Below are positions 56,964-64,000 of a stretch of DNA of 64,000 nucleotides, piece by piece; position 1 is the first letter of the stretch, and every line of letters begins with the position of its first letter. The position numbers were made by a program, and so were the translations under genes. The DNA is from Achromobacter sp. Bel (GTDB lineage Bacteria; Pseudomonadota; Gammaproteobacteria; Burkholderiales; Burkholderiaceae_B), in NCBI RefSeq assembly GCF_012928505.1, contig NZ_JABBJN010000021.1:36155-100154 (forward strand), read 5' to 3'. The notes under the pieces were generated by a model, which was not told where the DNA came from, ran no database searches, and saw nothing but the letters and a program-made list of their open reading frames with translations.

Positions 56964-57404
56964 TTACTTCAATTGGGTCAGGTCGCCGCGCAGCGCCACG
57001 CCGGCGACCATCGCGCCCGCATGGCATTCGTAGTCGGTCTTGCTGGTGTATTCGTTCTTGCGATAGTAGCTGACGATGTTGGTCACGGCGTTCGCATTGG
57101 CCTTCTTGGCCGCTTCGTGCAGGGCGATGACCGCTGATTGGGCCACCCATTCGCAGGCCTCGGCGTCCTTCTTGGCGAACGCATTGGTCTTGCGGTTGGT
57201 CACGACGCCGGCTTCCAGGATCCGGCCCTTGGGACCGGTGCCCGCCAGGTAGAACTTGACGCTTCCGTCGATCTTGCCGGCGGCGAGCGCGGCATCGATG
57301 GCGGGCTGCAAGGGCAGGAACACGGTGCGGTCCGCGGCCAGCGCCTGTGCCGAGCAGGCCAGTGAAAGGGACAGGGCTCCAAGCAGCCTGGAAGGGAAAG
57401 TCAT
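56964..57404 (-). CDS. Secreted protein of unknown function
   Basis: The 146-residue protein has a signal peptide (cleavage near ALAAD). Its body contains DGSVKFYLAGTGPKGRILEAG, ACEWVAQSAVIALHEAAKKANANAV and TNIVSYYRKNEYTSKTDYECHAGAMVAGVALRGDL. Two Cys may form a disulfide. This type is often mislabelled as an excinuclease subunit; I see no nuclease motif. GGAG lies eight bases before ATG 57404. It lies directly downstream of apeR on the same strand and may be part of the operon. Confidence 0.75.
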   Translation of the reverse strand: MTFPSRLLGALSLSLACSAQALAADRTVFLPLQPAIDAALAAGKIDGSVKFYLAGTGPKGRILEAGVVTNRKTNAFAKKDAEACEWVAQSAVIALHEAAKKANANAVTNIVSYYRKNEYTSKTDYECHAGAMVAGVALRGDLTQLK

Positions 57405-57450
57405 CAAACGCGCTCCATGGATGGAAAGTTGAAAGGGGCGGGCGCCGGGT

Positions 57451-58677
57451 TCAGCGCCACCGCCGGAAGATCAGGGAAGTATTGATGCCGCCGAAGGCGA
57501 AATTGTTGTTCATGACGTACTCGTTGCTCATGCGCCGGCCGTCGCCCTGCAGGTAATCGAGTTCGCCGCAACGAGGATCGATGTTGCGCAGGTTCAGCGT
57601 GGGGGCGTACCAGTCGCTGTTCAGCATCTCGATGCTGAACCAGGATTCCAGCACGCCGCAAGCGCCCAGCGTGTGTCCCAGGTAGCTCTTTTGCGAACTA
57701 ATGGGCATGCGGTTGCCGAAGAGACTGTGCGTCGCTTGCGTTTCGGCGATGTCGCCCTGTTCGGTCGCCGTGCCGTGGCCATTGACATAGCCGATGGCCT
57801 GCGGCGCCAGCGCCGCGTCCGCCAGCGCCATTTCCATGGCGATGCGCATGGTGCGGGCCTCGGGGCGGGTGATGTGCGTGCCATCCGAATTGCTGCCGAA
57901 GCCCACGATCTCCGCGTGGATGCGGGCGCCGCGGGCCAGCGCGTGGTCCAGGGACTCCAGCACCAGCATGCCGCCGCCTTCGCCGATCACCAGCCCGTCG
58001 CGGTCGCGGTCGTAGGGGCGGGGGGTGAGTTCCGGCGTGTCGTTTTGCTGGCTGGTGGCGTAGAGCGCGTCGAACACCAGCGCCTCGCTGGCGCAGAGCT
58101 CTTCCGACCCGCCGGCCAGCATCATTTCCTGGCGGCCGTAGCGGATGGCTTCGTAGGCGTAGCCGATGCCCTGGCTGCCTGACGTGCAGGCGCTGGAGGT
58201 GGGGATGATGCGGCCTTTCAGTTCGAAGAAAATGCCGACGTTGGCCGCAGTGGTGTGCGGCATCATGCGCACATACGAGTTGGCGTTGAGGTCTTCGGTG
58301 ACGCCGTTGAGCAGCATGTTGCCGAAGGCGCGGATTTCGGCCGTGCTGCCCACGGAAGACCCGCAGGCCACGCCCATGCGGCCGTCGGTGATGCTCGGGT
58401 CGCCCAGCAGCGCGGCGTCCGCCAGCGCCAGTTCGGCGGCGCGGACGGCCAATTGCGAGACGCGCCCCATGCTGCGCAATTGCTTGCGGGTCCAGTGCGC
58501 GGGTACCTGGAAATCCTCGACGGGGCCGGCCAGGCGGGTGTTCAGTTCGGCGTACCGGGACCAGTCCGGCATGTGCCGGATGGCGCTGCGGCCCGACGCG
58601 AACGCCTGTTGCACGCGGGTCCAGTCGGAACCCAGGGCGCTGATGCCGGCCATGCCGGTAATGACGACGCGCTTCAT
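57451..58677 (-). CDS. apeR: Aryl polyene beta-ketoacyl-ACP synthase ApeR-like
   Basis: The 408-residue FabF-like ketosynthase has active-site Cys in TSSACTSGSQGIG, His in VNGHGTATEQGD and His in SYLGHTLGACG. In E. coli-type APE clusters ApeR follows ApeO, ApeP and ApeQ in the same order as here. It extends or starts the polyene chain. The ATG overlaps the apeQ stop. A GTG nine bases earlier (58681-58683) is less likely. Confidence 0.9.
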   Translation of the reverse strand: MKRVVITGMAGISALGSDWTRVQQAFASGRSAIRHMPDWSRYAELNTRLAGPVEDFQVPAHWTRKQLRSMGRVSQLAVRAAELALADAALLGDPSITDGRMGVACGSSVGSTAEIRAFGNMLLNGVTEDLNANSYVRMMPHTTAANVGIFFELKGRIIPTSSACTSGSQGIGYAYEAIRYGRQEMMLAGGSEELCASEALVFDALYATSQQNDTPELTPRPYDRDRDGLVIGEGGGMLVLESLDHALARGARIHAEIVGFGSNSDGTHITRPEARTMRIAMEMALADAALAPQAIGYVNGHGTATEQGDIAETQATHSLFGNRMPISSQKSYLGHTLGACGVLESWFSIEMLNSDWYAPTLNLRNIDPRCGELDYLQGDGRRMSNEYVMNNNFAFGGINTSLIFRRWR

Positions 58678-59408
58678 CAGCACAGGCCTCCGTTGACGGC
58701 GATGACCTGGCGCGTGATGTAGGCGGCGCCCGGCGACATCAGGAACACCACGGCGGCGGCCACTTCTTCAGGACGGCCCATGCGCTGGGCCGGTACCGCT
58801 TTCAGGATCTCTTGCACGGGCACGTGCTCGTCGATCATGTCGGTATCGATCAGGCCGGGGGCGACGCAGTTCACGGTGATCTGGCGCTTCGCCAGTTCGA
58901 CGGCCAAAGCCTTGGCGGCGCCGATCAAGCCGGCCTTGGAGGCGCTGTAGTTGACCTGGCCGCGGTTGCCCACCAGACCCGAAACCGAGGCCATGCAGAC
59001 CACGCGACCGGCGGCGCGGCGCCGGATCATCGGCATCGCAAGCGGACTGAGCACGTTGTAGAAGCCGTCCAGATTGGTCCGCAGTACCTGGTCCCAGTCG
59101 TCGCCCGTCAAGGCGGGGAAGGCGCCGTCGCGCGTCAGGCCGGCGTTCAGCACGACGCCGTAGCAGGCGCCGTGGGCCTCGACATCCGCTTGGAGGACTG
59201 CGGCGCATTGCGCGCGGTCCGCGACGTCGAATTGCAGGATGCGCGCCTGGCGCCCGCGGGCCAGGACTTCGGCCTGCACGGCTTCGGCCTGTTCGCGCTG
59301 CTGGCGGCAATGCAGCACCAGGTCATGGCCGGCGTCGGCCAGGGCCAGCGCGATGGCGCGGCCGATGCCGCGGCTGGAGCCGGTTACGAGGATGGGGGCA
59401 GCGCTCAT
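58677..59408 (-). CDS. apeQ: 3-oxoacyl-ACP reductase ApeQ (FabG family)
   Basis: The 243-residue short-chain dehydrogenase has the NADPH loop GSSRGIG, LNAGLTRD, catalytic Ser in ASVSG and the YSASK pair. It reduces the ketoacyl intermediate in each polyene cycle. It matches ApeQ by its place between ApeP and ApeR. Its ATG overlaps the apeP stop (ATGA). Confidence 0.92.
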   Translation of the reverse strand: MSAAPILVTGSSRGIGRAIALALADAGHDLVLHCRQQREQAEAVQAEVLARGRQARILQFDVADRAQCAAVLQADVEAHGACYGVVLNAGLTRDGAFPALTGDDWDQVLRTNLDGFYNVLSPLAMPMIRRRAAGRVVCMASVSGLVGNRGQVNYSASKAGLIGAAKALAVELAKRQITVNCVAPGLIDTDMIDEHVPVQEILKAVPAQRMGRPEEVAAAVVFLMSPGAAYITRQVIAVNGGLC

Positions 59409-59866
59409 TGAAGGGGGGCTTCCTGGATAAATGCGGTGGGGTCTTTGGGCTGATAGACATTCAGCCGGGCCTGGGCCAGCAGGCGGGTCTCGTCGCGCAG
59501 TTCGCACTCGAAAACGCTCATGCCGCTGGCGTCGATCAGGCCCCGTTGGACGTGGATGCTTAACGCGGCGCCGGCGGGCAAGCGGTCGGCGTGGCTCGTG
59601 TAGCGCCGCGTGCCAAGCAGAAAGCCCAGCTTGATGGCTTCGCCCGCCTGGCGCGCCTGGCAGCCGGCCCAGGCGCCTATGGCCTGCGCCATGAACTCCA
59701 TGCCCAGCCAGGGCGGCAGCGAGCCGTCGGGCAGCGAATACGGGCCGGGGCGGACGACGGCGCGCGCGCTCAGACTGTCGGCGTCGTAGGCATGCACGGC
59801 GTCGATCAGGATCATGTTGCCGGCGTGGGGCAGCAGGCTGGCGACGGGCCAGGGGCATGCGTTCAT
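59405..59866 (-). CDS. apeP: 3-hydroxyacyl-ACP dehydratase ApeP (hotdog fold)
   Basis: The 153-residue hotdog protein begins MNACPWPVASLLPHAGNMILIDAV with the PHAG/His segment. It has the central helix LGMEFMAQAIGAWAGCQAR and later LGTRRYTSHADRLPAG. It should remove water to give the conjugated double bond. Its start overlaps the end of apeO by four bases. Confidence 0.9.
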   Translation of the reverse strand: MNACPWPVASLLPHAGNMILIDAVHAYDADSLSARAVVRPGPYSLPDGSLPPWLGMEFMAQAIGAWAGCQARQAGEAIKLGFLLGTRRYTSHADRLPAGAALSIHVQRGLIDASGMSVFECELRDETRLLAQARLNVYQPKDPTAFIQEAPLQ

Positions 59867-61062
59867 GGCTGGGCTCCCAGGATCAGGCTGGCGTTGTTGC
59901 CGCCGAAGGCGAAAGAATTGCTCACGGCGATGCGCGGCCGGCCTTGGGCGTAGCGGTGCCGGCCCGTGCTGAAGTCCAGCGGGGGCAGCGCGGGGTCGGG
60001 TTGGCCGTCCCAGACATGGGGTATCAGGCGGCCGTCGGCATTGCCGGGCGACAGCGTGATCCATGCCAGCGCGGCTTCCATGGCGCCGGCGGCGCCCAGC
60101 GTGTGGCCAGTCAGCGCCTTGGTCGAGGCGCAAGGCACGCCTTCGGGAAACACGGCCTGCATGGCCTGGCTTTCCATGGCATCGTTGTGCGTCGTGCCGG
60201 TGCCGTGCAGGTTGACCCAGCCGATGTCGGCGGGCGAAACGCCCGCGGATCGCAGGGCGGCCTGCATGGACAGGCGCGCGCCGGCGCCGGAGGGTTCGGG
60301 CGCGGACATGTGCCAGGCGTCGGAGCTGGCCCCGCCGCCCAGCAGGGCGACGGCGTGCGCGTCGGCGGCGTCGCGTTCCATCAGGAACAGGACGCCCGCT
60401 TCGCCGATGTTGATGCCTCGGCGGTTGGCCGAGAACGGCACGCACAGCCCGTCGTCCACGGCTTCCAGCGTGGCGAAGCCATTGATCGTCAAGCGGCACA
60501 GGGTGTCGGCGCCGCCGCAGACCACGGCGTCGCACAGGCCGGCGGCCAGCATCCGGTGCGCCGACAGCAGCGCGCGGGCGCTTGAGGTGCAGGCCGTCGA
60601 CAGCGTGCAGGCCGGGCCGGACACGCCCAGATGGGCCGCCAGGAAAGCCGCGGGCGAGGACAGGGCCTGGCGCCGGTAGTCGTAGCTGGCGGGCCATGTG
60701 CCCGTGGCCGCCAATTGGCGGAAGGCGGGCGCGTTGTCGTTCACCCCTGACGTGCTGGTGCCCAGCACGACGGCGACGCGCGCCGGACCGTAGCGGTCGA
60801 TGGCGCGTCGCAACTGCGGTTCGATCTGGGCCGCGCAGGCCAGCAACAATTGATTGTTGCGGCTGTGATGCTGCGCGGGCTGGGTGTCGGGAATCGGCGG
60901 CAAGGCCCCGGCGTACCCGCCCAGCGTCAGGCTGCGGCCGTCGACCCAGCCCGTCTGCGCGACCATGCCGCCCGTATCGCCGTTGAAAGCGGCTTGCGCC
61001 GCGGCATTGATGCCGGCGCCCAGCGCGCAGACGATGCCGGGCGTGCCCAACCAGCTATTCAT
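59863..61062 (-). CDS. apeO: Aryl polyene beta-ketoacyl-ACP synthase ApeO-like
   Basis: The 399-residue ketosynthase has Cys in LSTACTSSARALLSAHRM, His in NLHGTGTTHND and His in LTGHTLGAAGAMEA, a complete Cys-His-His set. It is the main elongating synthase by position in the apeO-P-Q-R order. The ATG overlaps the DUF3261-like lipoprotein stop by four bases. Confidence 0.9.
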   Translation of the reverse strand: MNSWLGTPGIVCALGAGINAAAQAAFNGDTGGMVAQTGWVDGRSLTLGGYAGALPPIPDTQPAQHHSRNNQLLLACAAQIEPQLRRAIDRYGPARVAVVLGTSTSGVNDNAPAFRQLAATGTWPASYDYRRQALSSPAAFLAAHLGVSGPACTLSTACTSSARALLSAHRMLAAGLCDAVVCGGADTLCRLTINGFATLEAVDDGLCVPFSANRRGINIGEAGVLFLMERDAADAHAVALLGGGASSDAWHMSAPEPSGAGARLSMQAALRSAGVSPADIGWVNLHGTGTTHNDAMESQAMQAVFPEGVPCASTKALTGHTLGAAGAMEAALAWITLSPGNADGRLIPHVWDGQPDPALPPLDFSTGRHRYAQGRPRIAVSNSFAFGGNNASLILGAQP

Positions 61063-61613
61063 GGTTGCTCCTTGAGGGGCGCGATCCGCCAGATGACGCC
61101 GTTGGCGTCGGTGATGGAAAAGACGTCCGGGTCGGCGGCCTGCGGCCAGCGTATGGTCCAGCGCGCCGCGCCGCGATCCCGCAAGCTGCGTTCGGCTGCG
61201 CCGTCGGGAGTCTGGCGTGCCTGCCAGGCGCCCGGGCCATAGGCGGCGTCCAGGTCCGCTTGTGGCGTCCAGGCGAACATCAGCGCGGCGAACAGGTTGC
61301 GCGCCTGGGCGTTCGGACGCAGGAACCCGTCATTGCGCCACTGGCCGTGCTCAAGCATCTGCCGGGCCTGCGGGACGCCCATCGGGTCGAACAAGGACCA
61401 CCGCAGCGCGGCGCCTTCGCGCTGCACCACCAGCATCGTATCCAGCGGCGGCTGGCCGGGGGCCGCTTGCACCACGTGCAACTGGCGCGGCACGGTGAAG
61501 GCCGCTTCCCGTGCCGGGACGGGCGGCGCGCCGGCGCAGCCCGCTAGCAGCGCGATCGCGATCGCCGCGGCGATCGCGCGGCACGTGGACAGGAAGGGCT
61601 GGGATGAGCGCAT
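61059..61613 (-). CDS. DUF3261-like lipoprotein of the aryl polyene cluster
   Basis: The 184-residue lipoprotein has a signal ending ALLAGCAGAP (lipidated Cys about 26). An outer-membrane LolB-like body follows with LDTMLVVQREGAALRWSLFDPMGVPQARQML and FALMFAWTPQADLDAAYG. DUF3261 proteins recur in APE clusters and may help place the polyene lipid in the outer membrane. The start ATG 61613 sits right after the flavoenzyme stop. Confidence 0.82.
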   Translation of the reverse strand: MRSSQPFLSTCRAIAAAIAIALLAGCAGAPPVPAREAAFTVPRQLHVVQAAPGQPPLDTMLVVQREGAALRWSLFDPMGVPQARQMLEHGQWRNDGFLRPNAQARNLFAALMFAWTPQADLDAAYGPGAWQARQTPDGAAERSLRDRGAARWTIRWPQAADPDVFSITDANGVIWRIAPLKEQP

Positions 61614-61621
61614 GTCGGGTA

Positions 61622-62884
61622 TCAGGCCGGTTCCGCCTGCGCATCGACGCCGCGGCAAAGTTCACTCAGCATGCGCAAACGGCGCTGCGGGCTGGCGACG
61701 AAAGGATTGTCGGTGTCCCAGGCGTAGCCGGCAAGGATCGAGCTGATCATGCGGCGGATGTCCGGCTGCGCGTTCTTATAGAACACCACATCCTGGAATT
61801 CGCCGCTGTACCAGCCCTGCACGTAGGCGCGGAACGTCTCGACTCCCAGCATCAGCGGATCGGCGAAATCGCGTTGCCAGTCGACAGGCTCGCCGCCCAG
61901 TTGGCGGTGCAGGGCGTCGGTGGCCAGCTTGGACGAACGCAGGGCGATGGTGACGCCGGACGAGAACACCGGGTCCAGGAATTCGGCGGCATTGCCCAAC
62001 AGCGCGTAGCCCGGGCCGTGCAGGCGCGTGACGCTGGCCGAATAGCCGCCGATGGTACTGGCAGGCGTATCCCAGACCGCGTTCGCCAGGATGCGTTTCA
62101 GGTTGGGCGCGGCGTCGGCCATGGTGCGCAAGGTGGTCATCAGGTCCTGGTCGGGCGCGCCGAACAGGTCTTGCCCACCGACCACGCCGAACGAGCAGCG
62201 GCCGTTCGAGAACGGGATCAGCCAGTACCAGATGCCCGGTTGCTGGGGATGCACGCTGATCAGGATCTTTTCGCGGTCGAAGCCGGCGTCGTCGATGCGG
62301 TCTTCGATATGGGTGAAGATGGCTTTGCGCGGCGGCATGGACGAGGGGCGCTCAAGGTCCAGCAGGCGCGCCAGCACGCGGCCGTAGCCGCTGGCGTCCA
62401 GCACGAAGCGGCTCTTGACCTGATAGGTGCCGCCGTCGGCATCGCGCACGTCCAGGAGGGGCCCGTCGCCGCCGAAGTCGGCGGCCGTGACTTCCTGCAG
62501 GTAGCGCACGTCCACGCCCTGGCGGACGGCGTCGTCGGCCAGCACCTTGTCGAAGTGCGCGCGCTGCACCTGGAAGGTGGTGCCGGGACCGGCGGTGAAC
62601 TTGTCGCGGAAGTCGAAGTAGGTGTATTCGTCGCCGCGGGCGAAGGCGGCGCCGTTCTTCACCTGGAAACCCGCGGCCGCGACGGCGGGCATCATGCCGG
62701 CTTCTTCCACGAATTCCAGGCAGTGCGCCAGCAGGCTTTCGCCGATGGAAAAGCGCGGGAACTGCTGGCGCTCCAGCATCAGCACATCGTGCCCTTGCCG
62801 TTTCAGCAGGGCAGCGGCGACCGCGCCGGCGGGGCCGGCTCCGATGACGACGACTTCACGATGTTCCATGCGGGATGATTCCAT
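61622..62884 (-). CDS. FAD-dependent oxidoreductase, halogenase-like, of the aryl polyene cluster
   Basis: The 420-residue protein has the FAD loop VVIGAGPAGAVAAALL, FSIGESLLAHCL and, near residue 225, WYWLIP, close to the WxWxIP motif of flavin-dependent halogenases. DPVFSSGVTIAL follows. In xanthomonadin and related polyene clusters such enzymes may halogenate or oxidise the aryl head. Start is ATG 62884 or 62869 (MEHREVV); neither has a clear ribosome binding site. Confidence 0.87.
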   Translation of the reverse strand: MESSRMEHREVVVIGAGPAGAVAAALLKRQGHDVLMLERQQFPRFSIGESLLAHCLEFVEEAGMMPAVAAAGFQVKNGAAFARGDEYTYFDFRDKFTAGPGTTFQVQRAHFDKVLADDAVRQGVDVRYLQEVTAADFGGDGPLLDVRDADGGTYQVKSRFVLDASGYGRVLARLLDLERPSSMPPRKAIFTHIEDRIDDAGFDREKILISVHPQQPGIWYWLIPFSNGRCSFGVVGGQDLFGAPDQDLMTTLRTMADAAPNLKRILANAVWDTPASTIGGYSASVTRLHGPGYALLGNAAEFLDPVFSSGVTIALRSSKLATDALHRQLGGEPVDWQRDFADPLMLGVETFRAYVQGWYSGEFQDVVFYKNAQPDIRRMISSILAGYAWDTDNPFVASPQRRLRMLSELCRGVDAQAEPA

Positions 62885-62911
62885 GTCGGTATGAAGAAAG
62901 GAGGATGGGGC

Positions 62912-64000
62912 TCAGGCCGTGCGCGGTGGGCGGATCCAGGGGGCCCACAGCAAGGAAAACGCGACGCCCAGGGCGACCGCCAGCCCGAAATTGGCGATGG
63001 CCGGCGTCTGGCTGATGGCCAATAACCCGAACGACAGCAGCGTGGTGGCGGCGCCCAGCAAGATGCCCACCAGGCTGGCTGCGGCGCCCGCGACACGCTC
63101 GTACATGAAGATGGCGTAGTCCACGCCGATGGCGGAGACCAGCAGCAGGCCGAACAGGCTGAACAAGGTCAAGGGTTGGCCCAGATAGCCCAGGGCCGCC
63201 AGCGAGCAGGCGGTCGCGGCCAGCGGCACGGCCAGGATGCGCCAGGCGGCGGCGCGCCCCAGCGTCAGCAGCAGCAGTACCGCGGCCACTGCGTACGACA
63301 GCAGCTTGAGTTCGGCGGCTTCGATGCGGGTCGAGGCAAACATCCGGTTCAAGTCGCCGCTGCGGTCCACCAGCACGACGCCGGGCAGGTCTTGCGCGAT
63401 GCCGTCGAGCGCGGCGGCGTTGCGCAGGCCCAGCAGCGTCACCATGCCCGCCGCTTCGCCGTCGTGCACGCCCAGCCATTGCGCGCGCCAGCGTTCGGCC
63501 AGCGGGCCTTGCAGGGCGCCGTCGATCGTGACCGCGGGCAGCGAGGCCAGCGCCTGCAGCTCTTGGCGCAGCGCCGCGAATGGGATGCCGATGTCCGTCA
63601 GCGGCTTCCAGGCATCGGGCTGCGAGGCCAGGGCGGCCAGCCGTTGGCCCAGCGCGCGCTGGGCCGCCACCGGCGAGACCAATTGGCTGAGGGCGCTGTA
63701 GGCGGCCAGATCGCCGCGCTGGATCAGGGCGTCCAGCTTTTGGGCGACCTGCGATTGGCGGCGCAGCAGCGCGTCGGCGCTGTCGGCGCGGACCAGGAAA
63801 AACTGGCTGGTCGGCGTAAAGCCGGTGATGTCGCCGATCTGGCGCGCTTGCTGCAGCAGGGGCGCAGGCAGGCTCAGCCATTGGCGCAGGTCGTCCTGGA
63901 TGGCCAGCCGGCTGATGCCGCCGACGGTTGCCGCAGCCAGCATCAGCGCGCCGATGCCAAGCAGGACGCGCCGGCCGGCCAGGCGTGCGCGCAAGCGCAA
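62912..64000 (-). CDS. MMPL/RND-family exporter of the aryl polyene cluster (5' truncated by the window)
   Basis: The last 362 residues of an RND-like lipid exporter are present. An arginine-rich helix start (about 10-30 of the fragment) leads into a periplasmic loop, then a bundle of membrane helices from about 230. The bundle has LFGLLLVSAIGVDYAIFMYERV, the usual MMPL segment with an acidic residue. It ends ILWAPWIRPPRTA-like. The true start lies beyond position 64000. It likely exports the polyene lipid. Confidence 0.88.
   Translation of the reverse strand: MRLRARLAGRRVLLGIGALMLAAATVGGISRLAIQDDLRQWLSLPAPLLQQARQIGDITGFTPTSQFFLVRADSADALLRRQSQVAQKLDALIQRGDLAAYSALSQLVSPVAAQRALGQRLAALASQPDAWKPLTDIGIPFAALRQELQALASLPAVTIDGALQGPLAERWRAQWLGVHDGEAAGMVTLLGLRNAAALDGIAQDLPGVVLVDRSGDLNRMFASTRIEAAELKLLSYAVAAVLLLLTLGRAAAWRILAVPLAATACSLAALGYLGQPLTLFSLFGLLLVSAIGVDYAIFMYERVAGAAASLVGILLGAATTLLSFGLLAISQTPAIANFGLAVALGVAFSLLWAPWIRPPRTA

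Overview
The window is high-GC, gene-dense DNA from a betaproteobacterium, most likely an Alcaligenaceae member of the Achromobacter/Bordetella type. This rests on the pheST-ihfA-merR-tRNA-Pro order, two Bug-family (TctC-like) tricarboxylate-binding proteins, a four-gene pga/bps polysaccharide operon, a BPSL1445-type SYLF lipoprotein and an aryl-polyene cluster. It looks chromosomal. I see no insertion sequence, prophage, integrase, rRNA or CRISPR array.

Layout. 1-2.3 kb: end of a small unknown gene, ubiK and a ComM/YifB ATPase. 2.3-8.4 kb: the translation block rpmI-rplT-pheS-pheT-ihfA-merR-like, tRNA-Pro(GGG) and a cold-shock gene; infC, the usual first gene of this block, is missing and is replaced by a leader with two 11-bp tandem repeat arrays. 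8.5-13.6 kb: small secreted proteins (CigR-like, LprI-like), a membrane protein, an alpha/beta hydrolase, PhzF and a GNAT acetyltransferase preceded by a terminator-ended, highly structured candidate RNA. 13.7-26.2 kb: uptake and metabolism units, each paired with a regulator (RpiR with a Bug protein and an M14 amidohydrolase; Lrp with an EamA exporter; LysR with a Bug protein and N-formylglutamate amidohydrolase), mixed with small unknown genes. 26.9-30.8 kb: a tightly overlapped ABC-importer operon that ends in a membrane-anchored c-type cytochrome. 31-44 kb: LysR with an SBF transporter, Rieske ferredoxin, Atm1-type exporter, aldo/keto reductase, PepSY membrane protein with a possible Fur box, phosphatase, PBP1A with a tandem-repeat tail, and AraC with an Fsr-like MFS exporter.

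44-52 kb is a biofilm block: pgaABCD (minus strand) makes, modifies and exports poly-N-acetylglucosamine, and a divergent membrane GGDEF diguanylate cyclase is a plausible source of the c-di-GMP that stimulates it. 52-57 kb holds an S9 peptidase lipoprotein, a thioesterase, DNA polymerase IV, YqeY and small secreted proteins.

57.4-64 kb is the distal part of an aryl-polyene (APE/xanthomonadin-like) operon on the minus strand: MMPL exporter (cut by the window end), a flavin enzyme with a halogenase-type motif, a DUF3261-like lipoprotein, and apeO-apeP-apeQ-apeR for iterative polyene chain extension. Genes from the MMPL exporter to apeR overlap by a few bases or sit within about 30 bases of each other.

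No single unmistakably new system is visible. The best leads are the structured RNA at 12.9-13.1 kb, the ABC-importer/cytochrome c operon, the repeat-bearing leader that stands where infC should be, and the paired operator in front of the RpiR regulator.
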